Below, piece after piece: positions 51,801-63,702 of a stretch of 64,000 bases of DNA. Every line of letters begins with the position of its first letter. The stretch's first letter is position 1. Location of the stretch: positions 372,001-436,000 of the forward strand of contig JAACJK010000010.1 of the NCBI GenBank assembly GCA_013368325.1, read 5' to 3'. A program made the position numbers and the translations under genes. This DNA is from Ephemerocybe angulata (Eukaryota; Basidiomycota; Agaricomycetes; Agaricales; Psathyrellaceae). The notes under the pieces are model-generated. The model saw only the letters and a program-made list of their open reading frames with translations, was not told where the DNA came from and made no database searches.

Positions 51801-53653
51801 CTGGCGTTGCTGCCACACTCACAGCGCGGTTGCGTTCTCTTAGTTTCAGGGCTATCCTACGCCAAGACAGTAAGTCGAATCATCTTCTCTTCACATTTAG
51901 GAACTAATCCCACTACAGTCGAGTACTTTGACAAGGACGAAAACAGCACAGGTGCTTTGACCTCGAAGCTCAGCGATAACCCCCAGAAGGTGAACGGTCT
52001 TGCTGGTGTGACCCTCGGTGCAATTGTCCAGGCTATCGCCACCGTCATCGCTGGCTCAGTCCTAGGACTGGTCTTCATCTGGAAGCTTGGTCTCGTCGGT
52101 ATCGCGTGCACGCCCATCGTTATCTCCACTGGCTATATCCGCCTGGTAAGTAGGGCTGTAAATGAAGCGTCGCATGTCTAATCACTTCCCGTATAGCGTG
52201 TCGTCGTTTTGAAAGATCAAGCCAACAAGAAAGCCCACGATGAGTCTGCTCAACTCGCCTGCGAAGCTGCTGGGTCTATCCGCACTGTCGCCTCCCTCAC
52301 CCGTGAAGCCGACTGCCTACGTCTCTACAGCGAATCGCTCGAAATTCCTCTCAAGAAGTCCAACAGGACGGCCATCTGGAGTAATGGACTCTATTCGCTT
52401 TCGCAAGCCATGGTTTTCTTCGTCATCGCCCTTGTCTTCTGGTACGGCTCGCGACTCGTCGCTGCCGGTGAAGCTGATACTTTCAAGTTCTTCGTTGGCC
52501 TGATGGTGCGTCTTCACAAATTTACTGTCATCAAGCATGAATCTCACAGTTGTCTTAGAGCACGACATTCGGTGCCATGCAGGCTGGAAACGTGTTCATG
52601 TTCGTTCCTGACATGTCGTCCGCGCAAGGATCTGGCTCCGATATCATCAAGCTGCTCGACTCCACGCCTGAAATCGACGCCGAAAATGAGGGTGGAAAAA
52701 TCTTGGATGATTCCAAGGTTAAGGGGCACATTCGCCTTGAAGGTGTTCACTTCAGGTACCCCACCCGTCCTGCTGTGCGCGTTCTCCGAGATCTCTCGCT
52801 TGAGGTCAAGCCTGGAACGTATATTGCCCTTGTCGGTGCTTCGGGCTCTGGAAAGAGTACTGTCATCCAGTTGATTGAGCGGTTCTACGACCCTCTGGCT
52901 GGAGAAGTCTACCTCGACGGCGAAAAAGTCACCGACATCAATGTTCAAGATTACCGCAAGCACATCGCGTTGGTTTCTCAGGAGCCTACCCTGTACGCCG
53001 GCACTGTTCGTTTCAACATCCTCCTTGGCGCCACGAAGCCCGAGTCCGAGGTCACCCAGGACGAGATTGAGGCTGCCTGTCGGGACGCCAACATCCTTGA
53101 GTTCATTCAGTCGCTTCCCGAGTAAGTCCTTTCAGGTTGGTCGGAGACTATCGTTCCTGACAATTGCCCTGCAGTGGCTTTGATACCGAGGTTGGAGGCA
53201 AGGGCTCACAACTTTCCGGTGGTCAGAAGCAGCGTATCGCTATTGCCCGTGCTCTGCTCCGCAACCCGAAGGTGCTCCTTCTGGATGAGGTATGCTTCGT
53301 TTCTTCTTGAGATTGACTTTCTGGACGGGGATCTCATTTGCGTTCACTCCTCTAGGCCACTTCTGCGCTTGATTCCAACTCCGAGAAGGTTGTGCAGGCT
53401 GCTCTTGACCAGGCTGCCAAGGGACGCACGACCATTGCCATCGCCCACAGATTGTCTACTATTCAGAATGCAGATACCATGTGCGTTATGGTCGTTTTCC
53501 TTCCTGGTAATGTGTGGCTGACCTCAAGTTTTCCTTTGCAGTTACTTTATCAAAGAAGGCAGCGTTAGCGAGTCTGGTACCCATGACCAGCTCATCGCGA
53601 AACGCGGAGACTATTTCGAGTATGTTCAACTCCAGGCTCTCACGAAGACATAG
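48873..53653 (+). CDS. Full-size ABCB (MDR/Pmd1-type) exporter 1
   Basis: About 17 exons and 1,300 residues from ATG 48873 to TAG 53651-53653. Two homologous halves, each a six-helix membrane domain plus a nucleotide-binding domain. NBD1 (about 50530-51290) has Walker [10 protein letters not shown], signature LSGGQKQR and Walker [16 protein letters not shown]2 (about 52740-53650) has the same Walker A and signature and [12 protein letters not shown], so both ATP sites look intact. An acidic linker ([18 protein letters not shown]) joins the halves. Family members (S. pombe Pmd1, P-glycoproteins, Ste6) export hydrophobic drugs or lipopeptides across the plasma membrane. First of a tandem pair. 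Confidence 0.95.
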
Positions 53654-54994
53654 AAAGAGAGGCACGACATCATGACACTAAAAATGCTTTATGGCTCGCT
53701 TTCAACTTTCAACTTTTAATTATCCATCCATCTGTCCTTTCTGCGCGACTCCTTAAACTACCAGTCCACTCTCTCATTCTCTTGCATACATACCTGGCAT
53801 TCGGCATCGTTTTGCTTTATACTGTCTCGTTCCTCACTATCCTTACAGGTTACATTATACCCTACTTAATTGATAGACATTTGTCCATAGCACGTAACAT
53901 GAAAAGGTGTGGGAACAATCTAAATAGGCCTAGGAAAGGTCCCAACCTGAGGCCCCCGACGATCCGACGACGGCGAGGGTGGTGGTTAACGAATCGCGAG
54001 AGGGCGACCGAAAGGTTAGGCCCTGCGTGGGAATTAGCCCCTATTTTACGTGACAATTCCAACTTGAAATAAGCGCCAAGCGCTAAACGCGTCGCGTCAA
54101 TACACATACACAGACCACTTTGGCATCCGATGGTATCCCACTCTGATAGCGACTGCAAAGAGCGAATTTCTAAGGGGTGTGTGAGGTAGGTCCTGAGTTA
54201 AACAGAGAAGCCGAGGCGATGGTGAAGGTGTCCTGCGATGCAAAAGATACCCACTACCACTATGTGTATTGTGCCTAGGACTCGCTATATAACCAAAGGT
54301 AGCCACCCCACCCAGCTATATACTTATACTTCTTTGGGCTTGACGCCACTTCAAACCTCTCCGTTATCACCACCGTCCTGAGTGCCACCTTTTCTGACTA
54401 TGTGCAGGCGAGATGGTACTGGCCCGGCACATGGGAGTTGGGCTTATCTCCCCGCTAGGGGTAAGAGTCAGTGATGGCCCGTGCTTACCTTTGAACGCTA
54501 CACACACACACACACACATTCCCACAAAGGCCCTCTCCACATCTAAGCAGCAGGCCGGTAGCTTAAGTCTCCAGATACAAAGTCCCGGTCATTCTTTGTC
54601 GGAAATCGAATGCCCGGCCACGAAGACCAGACATTTCAAGCTCAAGTCCACAGTATGTACCACCACAACCAGCCACAACCACTGATCACCACTGGGAATC
54701 CAGAATCAATTCCCACAGATCTGATCACCACCAGCGCTGATCAGCATGTTGCGGCGACTTGTCTCCTCAGCAGGCTCAGCTGCCATTGCCAACACGATTT
54801 CCCACAGCCTTTTACTTCTGAGCGGTTCTGATCATCCAAATATCGCCGTACTTACGGCGAAGTTAATCGCCTATGTACAGTGATATAGATGCATGATGCG
54901 CCCAGAGCTCCTTCTTTCAACTCTTTGACTTCCCCCCTGCCTTGACTGGTTGACCACAGGCCTCAGGTCGAAGCCAAGTAGGAAGGACGATACC
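53654..54994. promoter_or_regulatory. Spacer between the two ABC exporters
   Basis: 1.34 kb holding the 3' end of exporter 1 and the promoter of exporter 2. A CA dinucleotide run lies at 54501-54518. No gene supported. Confidence 0.45.
54501..54518. repeat. CA dinucleotide microsatellite
   Basis: Nine CA units in a row, about 480 nt upstream of exporter 2. Confidence 0.9.
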
Positions 54995-57900
54995 ATGGCA
55001 TCGGACCCCCTTGCTTTTGATACGGCTTCCAAATCCGATACGCTTCTCGATAATCCTAGCCAGGAGAAGGGTTTGGGTGACGAGTCCCGGGCCATTCCAG
55101 GCAAAGATGCAACGGCAGAGGAGACAGAGGTAGCTCCGGTATCCCTTGCCCAGCTATTCAGGTACACCCCTCCCGTCAGGTCTAGATGGTCGTCTGATTG
55201 ATAAGCTCTATCATAGGTTCTCAACCAAGTTTGAGCTCTTCATTGATGCTCTTGGTTTGGTCTGCGCCGCTGCAGCAGGGTCTGCACAGGTGTGTGCCAA
55301 TGGTGTGCAGTGGGGCTTTGGTGCGCTGAGTGCTGATGGGCGACCTCCAATAGCCCCTCATGGCCCTGCTATTTGGGAATCTCACCAACGACTTTGTGAA
55401 ATTTGGCATCATCTCGAAACAAGCCGACAGCGGGAATGCGACTGCCACTGCCCTCCTTCCAGAGGCAGCCAAAGCATTCAAACACACAGCTGCTCTTGAT
55501 GCGAGCTACCTGGCTTACATTGGTGGGTGTTATTAGAAGTCACAGGGAGACCACAACTCTAGTAACTAATCCACAACGACCCCACGACAGGTGTTTCAAT
55601 GTTTGCAGTCACCTACGCGTATATGTACATCTGGGTCTACACGGGAGAAGTAAACGCGAAACGCGTGCGGGAAAAGTACCTGCAAGCCGTCCTCCGCCAA
55701 GATATAGCATTTTTCGATAAGGTCGGCGCCGGAGAGGTTGCGACTCGAATTCAAACCGACACCCGTGCGCATTTTCATCTACTTATGATCAAAGGACTTT
55801 ATCTGACGGGACCTTCAAGACCTGGTGCAACAGGGTATTTCGGAGAAGGTTGCCATCATCGTTACATGCTTTGGCTCCTTTTTCTCTGGCTACATTCTTG
55901 CCTACATCCGTTCATGGCGCCTTGCCCTTGCCCTCTCTGCTATGCTTCCTGCCATCGCCATCACCGGAGGTGTGATGGCTAAGTTCATTGGTCTCTACAT
56001 GCAGTGAGTTCCATCTATGTTCCTGTGTCTGAGGTGTGTTGATTAGCTTCTTAGGCTATCTTTGGATCATATCGCGGAGAGTGGAAACCTGGCAGAGGAA
56101 GTTATTTCCACCATCCGCACTGCGCAAGCCTTCGGTACCCAGAAGAAGCTGTCCGCTATCTATAACGGCCACATTGCCAAATCCAAAGAGGTTGACCTGA
56201 AAGCTGCAATATGGAATGGTGGAGGGGTCGCAGTCTTCTTTTTCATCCTCTACGGCGGATATGGCCTAGGTGAGCCCCATTTGGGCCCGTTCTAATCACA
56301 CCTATAACACTTTTTTTCAGCGTTCCATTTTGGTACTACCCTCATTAATCAAGGACATGGTAAGTTGCGAGAAGTTGCGAGATGAAAACTATCAAACGTA
56401 GTGCACAGTCTCATAGCACTGTTCACAGCCGACCCCGGGAAGGTGATCAATGTGCTTCTATCTATTCTCATAGGCTCCTTCTCTCTTGCACACCTTGCCC
56501 CGGAGGTACAAGGTACGACAATCAATTAACACCTGTTCAAAGTATCACCTACTGACCAAAATACTTTGAAATAGCTCTCGTACATGCCTGTGGAGCTGCA
56601 GCTAAGCTATATGCAACTATCGACCGTGTACCGGACATCGACTCCTTCAGCGAGGAAGGGCTCCGCCCCGAAAATGCCAAGGGAGAAATTACTCTCGAAG
56701 ACATCGAATTCTCCTACCCATCGCGTCCCACGATCAAGGTGGTCAAGAAACTCTCTGTGACCTTCAAAGCCGGGAAGACCGCAGCTCTGGTTGGGGCTTC
56801 TGGTTCTGGAAAGTCGACGGTTATAAACCTTGTCGAGCGGTTCTATGACCCGACCGCGGGTGTGGTCAAGCTCGACGGTAACGATCTCAAGGCGCTCAAC
56901 CTTAAATGGCTGCGCTCCCAGATCGGCCTCGTCTCTCAGGAGCCCTCGTTGTTTGCCACCACAATCAAAGAGAATGTCGCCCATGGCCTCATCGGAACAC
57001 AATGGGAACACTCGTCCGACGAAGAAAAGTTTGCGTTGATTAAGGAGGCTTGCGTCAAGGCCAACGCGGACGGATTTATAACAAAACTGCCAAATGGATA
57101 TGAAACCATGGTCGGCGAACGTGGATTCCTTCTTTCTGGCGGACAGAAGCAGCGTGTCGCAATCGCCCGTGCGATTGTTTCGGACCCAAGGATCCTGCTT
57201 CTTGACGAGGCAACTTCGGCGTTAGACACCCAGTCTGAGGGTATCGTGCAAGATGCTTTGGATAAGGCTGCGGCGGGTACGCGAACTTGCCCTTATCATC
57301 TCCCTACGGTAATCTGACTTCCGCATCAGGTCGGACGACCATCACCATTGCTCATAGGTTGTCGACTGTCAAGGACGCAGATGTTATCTATGTTATGGGT
57401 GACGGCCTTGTTTTGGAACATGGGACACACGATGAGTTGCTGGCTAAGAACGGCGCCTACGCCCGCCTCGTTGAGACTCAAAAGCTGAGGGCAGCGCAAG
57501 GGATCACTGGAGTAGATAACGACGGGAGGGATGGCGTATGGGACGAAAAGGTGGATATGGACATAGAGAAGCGCACACTTGAGGAGATCCCACTCGGTCG
57601 CCAGAAGAGTCGCCACTCGCTCGCGAGTGAGATTATAGAGCAGAAGCGTCTGGAGAAAGGGGAGGGAGACACGAAAGACGACTATGGCCTGCTGTATCTT
57701 TTCAAGCGCATGGGCCTCCTCGTCCGTGACCAGTGGCGCCACTATTTCTTTGGTTCCATCTTCGCGTCAAGTGAGTCACCGTCCGTTTTCGACTGTTCGG
57801 CGTTGGATCCTAACCTGTCCCATCTTTTAGTGAGTGGATTCGTCTATCCAGCCTTTGGCGTCGTCTTTGCCGAGGGTATCACTGGATTTACAAAGCTGGA

Positions 57901-59873
57901 CCGTGCAGAACGTACACACTATGGCAATCGAAATGCACTCTGGCTCTTCATCATCGCCATCATAGCAAGTGTGGCACTGGTCCTTCAAACCTACCTCTTC
58001 GCGGCCGTTGCTGCTACGCTTACCGCTCGCCTGCGTTCGCTCGGCTTCAAAGCTATCCTCCGGCAAGACAGTAAGCAGATCACAGGTTTTGTTGCGGAGT
58101 CGGCGACTGACGTGGCATCTTCTAGTCGAGTACTTTGACGAGGACGAGAACAGCACTGGCGCTTTGACCTCCAAACTTAGCGATAATCCCCAGAAGGTAC
58201 ACGGCCTGGCGGGGATCACCCTGGGTGCCATTGTCCAGTCCATTGCCACTGTCGTAGCTGGATCCATCCTTGGTCTCGTATTCATCTGGAAGCTTGGCCT
58301 TGTTGGCATTGCGTGTACACCTGTGGTCCTTTCAACGGGATACATTCGACTTGTGAGTCACAATTCATATCATGAGCGACTAACTGCTCAATTGGCTTGT
58401 ATAGCGCGTCGTCGTTCTCAAGGACCAAGCCAACAAAAAGGCCCACGAAGAGTCCGCTCAGCTCGCTTGTGAAGCCGCCGGTTCCATTCGCACTGTGGCC
58501 TCGCTCACTCGTGAAGCTGACTGCTTGCGGCTCTACAGTGAATCGCTCGATATTCCTCTCAAGAAGTCGAACAGGTCATTCATCTGGAGCAATGCACTCT
58601 ACTCGCTATCGCAGTCTTTCATATTCTTTGTCATCTCTCTCACCTTCTGGTACGGCTCAGTCCTTGTTGCTAACCGTGAAGCGGATACCCTGACGTTCTA
58701 CATCGGCCTTATGGTACGCCTCTCCACTTTTTCTACCATCTCGGGCACAGGTCTCATCACACCTTTAGAGCACGACGTTCGGTGCCATTCAAGCTGGCAG
58801 TGTGTTTATGTTTGTACCCGATGTGTCCTCTGCGCTGGGAGCTGGGTCCGATATCATCAGGCTGCTCGATTCCAAGCCTGATATCGACGCTGAGAACGAG
58901 GCTGGAAAGGTTCTTGAGGAGTCGAAGGTGAAGGGACATGTTCGCCTCGAGGGCGTGCACTTCAGGTACCCCACTCGCCCTGCTGTGCGCATCCTCCGCA
59001 ACCTCACGCTGGAGGCCAAGCCCGGGACATATATTGCCCTTGTCGGCGCTTCTGGTTCGGGGAAAAGTACTGTCATTCAATTGATCGAGCGATTCTACGA
59101 TCCTCTCGCTGGAGACGTCTACCTCGATGGCGATAAAATCACCGACCTCAACATTCAGGACTACCGCAAGCACATCGCGTTGGTATCCCAGGAGCCTACT
59201 CTCTACGCCGGTAGTGTCCGTTTCAACATCTTGCTTGGTGCCACAAAGCCCGAGTCCGAGGTCACCCAAGAGGAGATTGAGGCTGCTTGTCGGGACGCCA
59301 ACATCCTCGAGTTCATCCAATCTTTGCCAGAGTAAGTAGCGATTCTTTGCGTGCCAGTGGGAGGCTATCGGTTCTGACTGTCGCTTTGTAGTGGATTTGA
59401 TACCGAAGTCGGAGGAAAGGGTTCGCAGCTCTCCGGTGGTCAGAAGCAACGCATTGCTATCGCCCGTGCGCTGCTCCGCAATCCCAAGGTCCTCCTTCTG
59501 GACGAGGTACGCTTTGTTTTCCCTGAAGATGTACCGTGTAAATCATGATCTCATTTAATGCTTTCATCTTTCCAGGCTACTTCTGCCCTCGACTCTAACT
59601 CTGAGAAGGTTGTGCAGGCGGCGCTCGACCAAGCGGCCAAGGGACGCACGACCATTGCCATCGCACACAGACTGTCTACTATTCAGAATGCTGACACCAT
59701 GTGTGTAGTTTTCCCTTCCCCTCCTCATGAGCTTTGGCTAACCTTGCTTCTTCCTATGTAGCTACTTCATCAAGGAAGGTAGCGTCAGCGAATCTGGTAC
59801 CCATGACCAGCTGATCGCGAAGCGTGGAGACTATTACGAGTATGTTCAGCTCCAAGCCCTCACCAGGGCATAG
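54995..59873 (+). CDS. Full-size ABCB (MDR/Pmd1-type) exporter 2, tandem paralogue
   Basis: Same direction and layout as exporter 1, with about 17 exons and every intron found at the matching place. Starts [15 protein letters not shown] and ends LQALTRA. NBD1 (about 56700-57470) and NBD2 (about 58930-59870) both carry [17 protein letters not shown] and [11 protein letters not shown]. Protein blocks such as [20 protein letters not shown] and [11 protein letters not shown] are identical in the two copies, whereas the N-terminal 50 residues and the linker ([18 protein letters not shown] here) differ. This points to duplication followed by divergence in regulatory parts. The substrate is unknown. 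Confidence 0.95.
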
Positions 59874-60121
59874 AAAGGAGCGCAAAGGGCACGTCGAAAG
59901 AATCTTTCTTCCATATACCATTTCTTCTTACCAATCCGGTGGACGGCATACCCTCTATGTATCTGCGCCCGAATCCGTTAGATCGACTCCGTTAGAAAGT
60001 ACGTACATTGGCCCCCTCACTTCTCATATCCATTCCTTTTGCACAGTATTCTTCATACAAATTGATGCTATGACGCATACGAGAAACACAACCGTACTTT
60101 TGTGAGATAGGATCCTTGAGC

Positions 60122-61032
60122 TCAAGCAAGACCTGTGTAGGTAGCAGCATGAGATCTCTATTGCGCATTGACAGTGGTGTTTACTGACCTATCACTCCAC
60201 ATGCCGCTCGACCACCCGCGTTACCAGTCTTGAGCGAATCTTCATTCCCCCCTCGTCCTAAGTCATCAGTCCCCTAAAGCCACAAGTGTAACTATCAGTA
60301 AGGGGATCATAATGTTCTAAGTGTCACCAACCGTATGCAAAACAACACCGCGTCTGTTCGTAGCACATAGCACATCAGCCATCGTTGACTTCCTAACCAA
60401 AGTGAACTAGACCACGAACCCAAGGATGCTCAACGGCCCGTTCAGCGAAAGCAAGCGGTCCTCAAACGAGAAATTCGCTTCCCCCTTCTCATCCGTTTAA
60501 TATTTCCAGATCTCCAACATGGCGTTCGCTATCCTCTGGCGCACCGTGGTTCACGGAGTACGGATTGTAGTGGCCTCCAGTAGACGCACACCCGTTCGTC
60601 AGGTCGCCTGATTGGCTGTGGGTGGCGCGCGGGCGCTAGTTATGATCTGCCAAGACATAGGATGGAATGGGCAGCTAACTGGATGTGGAATCCTCGAAGG
60701 GCGTTTGCGTCTAGCCCCTTCAGCTTTCCGGTGACCCGTACAGGTGCGCTCAGGTAGGCCTGCTCGAAGACGACTGTTCCAGAGGCTGAACCTTCGCCTT
60801 TGAGCACCGCTGTAGCCTTGCGATGGAAACAAATTAGAGTGCGAATACCCTCAGTCAACGCACTATAGCTGGCAGAGACTCCTTGGGACCTACTTGGTAA
60901 CGACACCTGTCGTGGAACTGCGGTTGAAGAAGAAGATATAGACCACCGCAAACGACGCTACGAACGCCAAAACCGACAAGAGCAGGGGCTTTTCTGCGAC
61001 TTGTTCGACAGTCCATACGGGTGAGAATCCAT
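60122..61032 (-). CDS. Membrane-anchored Cu/Zn superoxide dismutase (frame broken at three sites)
   Basis: Six exons: 61032-60907, 60809-60680, 60615-60420, 60353-60332 (22 nt), 60273-60189 and 60132-60122. An N-terminal membrane helix ([20 protein letters not shown]) precedes a Cu/Zn-SOD domain: [83 protein letters not shown] and [12 protein letters not shown]. The metal-ligand His/Asp residues, the disulphide Cys and the active-site Arg are all visible. The frame needs three single bases that are absent, at the G run 61019-61021 and at 60506-60507 and 60496-60498 (plus-strand positions), all short homopolymers; with them the model is 190 residues. It would dismutate superoxide at a membrane surface. 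Sequence error is more likely than decay. Confidence 0.8.
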
Positions 61033-62327
61033 TTTAGCGAGTTGATTGAGGAAGGTAGAGTTTGTCCTCGTCTTATTGGTTGAAACAGTACAGAAGTGGG
61101 CCGGGGATAATTGCCTCATCCTTCCAGCCTCGGCGAGCATTGGTCATACGGCTCGTTGCGTGAGACAGGAGGAGAGCACGTAAAGGCACATAGCCCTATC
61201 TTTCCCCGCCTTCTTCGAAGTTGCCGTGAGAGCTTCTGGCTTCTTTACTGCGATCTACCATCTACTGGGTCCCTCGGGGTGCGTAAGGGCGTCGGCGGCA
61301 CCACCCACAAGGCGAGCGACTGCAGGTCCTTGCCGAGCACTGAGCATCGTCTACATACGGAAGTTCTTCCGTTCAAACACAACCTTAGCCGCTTGATCTC
61401 CTCAATCGCACCTTCAAATCTCACCCTCATCCTATCCATCTGGAAGACCCCACAAGCCTCATGTCCCTGCACCCCGTTTCACTCGCATTCGAACAAGCTT
61501 CACCTTCTCAGCGAATCCCATCGACCGCCAAGAATGAACGATCATACACTGCACCAAAAACCGCAAGCGCCCGCCCATGACCCTTGCTCAAACAATCGAT
61601 ACTGGCTCAATCACTACACCCCTTCATCTACGGTGCGCAGCCCCTTCTCTCCGTACTGCGATCCACATCCACATCTACACGATGCACCTCAAGCGATTAT
61701 CTCTGGTCTTCACTGATCAGGATGACTGTCCAAGGCATAATTGAATCCGGGTAGGGACTCAAGCCGTAATCTAACGCAGAACGGACTCCGCCTTCAGTCA
61801 CTGCGGGGGCACGCGACTCGCATATACCCTATTTTATCTCCAATCGGCTCGACAAGGCAATCTAAGACGTATCCAGAGGTCAGTGTGCCGCAACTGTAGG
61901 TCCCTCCCTGGAAGTTCATCGAAAGAAACATCATATTGTTTCAGAGACAGACAGAATGGTGACCAACGCCTCTGGTGAAAGAGGCCGTTGAGGGCATAGT
62001 GGGTAGGTAGGCAGGTATCTACAAACGTTTGGAACCAGGAGAAGGAGTAAAAGTGAAACATAAGTGAAGGAGTGAGGGCGAGGTCAAAAGACCCTCTGAA
62101 CATATGAAATAAATAGAATCTAAGTGTCCTCACTACTTTTGCAACGGGTCAAGCATGAACACAGAAAAGAAAAGGAGATAAGGAGCGAGAAAATAATCGA
62201 ATAGAGGAGCGTGAATACTACAAACCAGCGGTACTACTAAGGCAACGGTCAACCAAATACAACATAGAAAGAGAAAAACCGACAGCACAGCGTAAAGCCC
62301 CTCACCACCAGGGAATCGAACTGAGAA
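61033..62327. other. Intergenic between SOD and VAP genes
   Basis: About 1.3 kb with the SOD promoter and VAP 3' flank. A 201-codon frame (61111-61716, plus) is rich in His/Ser/Pro, has no motif and is judged chance. Confidence 0.4.
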
Positions 62328-63702
62328 TTAGAAGAAGATATAAGTCATGAAGAACACAGCGAACGAGATAGCGACGACAAGGTTCAGGGCACACCCTCCT
62401 GTAGCTGCGAACTTCAGGTGCATCCTCCACCCCGTGTTCACATCCGTCTCACTCGCCGACGAGCGCCGTCTCCTCTGACGGAGCTCAGTCAGGGGGCGGC
62501 TGCGTGAACTTGACCGCAAGCTCATTCTTCAGCTTCTCGAGCTCGGCCTTCAACACCTTGTTCTCGTTCAACAGCTGCTCGTTCAGCGGGTTCTCCTCCA
62601 CAACGATAACCGGGGCCGGGGCCGGCGCGGGCTTGGACCTCGGCTCCTCGGCCACTGGTGCGGGGGCAGGTGCCGGCTGGGGTGTGGGGTCACGACGGTG
62701 GGTGCCGGTGCGGGTTCAGGCCGGGCATGGGCGGGGGTGGTGATGGCGCGCGGTGCGACGGCTCGCTAACGACAGGCACCTCGTGGTTCTCCACCACGGG
62801 CGGGTGGGCTTCGTGCGACTCTCGCGCGCAAAGCTGAAGTCTCCGGGGCGTGTGGGGTCGTCCTCGTGCTGGGGGGCGTCCGTGTGGGTGAATGCGCTGG
62901 GTATCGGCGCGGCGCCGTTGGTCGCAGGGTGTTGCTGGACGGTATCGTAGTTGTGCTGTGGGGAGTAAGGTCGGCGCAGAATGCTGTGAGGGGCACGGGG
63001 GTACTCACCGAGTCGCTTTGGCTGATAATGGACGTCATGTTTGCGTGCGCAGTCTCGTCCTCCTCCTCCAACGTCTGGCCCTCTGCCGGGAGATACGTTA
63101 CACGGAGCTTCTGCTGGTGGACTCTGCCCTCTTCATTCGTGTCGGTCGTGGCCCACTAGAAAAGAGACGCCGAGTTCAGTCAAAACAGCATATGGGAAAC
63201 GGGTGGTGACGTACGATTTCCTGGAGCGACATCGTCTCCTTGTCCGGCGTAATCACAGTGCTCTGAATAAGAAACTTGTCCTTGCATTTGGCGTTCAGCG
63301 GAGGCTCCTCCTTGAGAGCTTGAAGCATAACTATAGGGCACCGGGCGACTATCAGCGAGTGCCCTAGGCATGCGGAGAGCGGTGACGATGACGAACCAGA
63401 GACCTCCTGGCTCTCCCCAGGTTCCACCCGCCCGGAATTCGGCCGCACACAGTACAGCTGAGAACATTACAGAGTTACATGAAGCGTCTTGACGCAATAG
63501 AAGCTGCGGGAAGTACCTTTGGGGCGGTGGTCTTGACTTTGAAGGCGATAGGTTGGGCATTGTTGTTCGTGATGGTCAGAGAGCGCTTGACGAGCGAGGT
63601 CAGCGGTCCTGCAGCCCCCGTTAATGTTAATGTGTCGAAATTCCGTCAAGTATACGCACTCCTGAAGCCGAGGGTATTGCTGGGGGTGAGGGAGACAGAC
63701 AT
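62328..63702 (-). CDS. SCS2: VAP/Scs2-type MSP-domain protein of the ER (C-terminal half frame-broken)
   Basis: Exons 63702-63660, 63608-63517, 63457-63397, 63330-63215, 63155-63009 and 62955-62328. The first five, all in phase, encode the MSP domain: MSVSLTPSNTLGFR, RPLTSLVKRSLTITNNNAQP, FKVKTTAPKLYCVRPNSGRV and LKEEPPLNAKCKDKFLIQS, the FFAT-binding face. Exon 6 should hold a Pro-rich linker, a coiled coil (NEQLLNENKVLKAELEKL) and a C-terminal ER anchor (LNLVVAISFAVFFMTYIFF). Within it the open frame changes at least three times (near 62825, 62730 and 62500) with no credible introns. VAPs tether the ER to other membranes and regulate lipid transfer. Such a conserved gene is unlikely to be dead, so sequence error in this GC-rich part is suspected. 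Confidence 0.85.

Noticed and set aside
61111..61716. 201-codon open frame on the plus strand
   Set aside because: Composition is His/Ser/Pro-rich and random-looking, and the frame overlaps the start of the SOD gene promoter on the opposite strand.
62300..62325. Minus-strand sequence gttcgattcc resembling a tRNA B box
   Set aside because: No T-arm pairing, no anticodon arm and no A box at the right distance; it lies just after the VAP stop codon.
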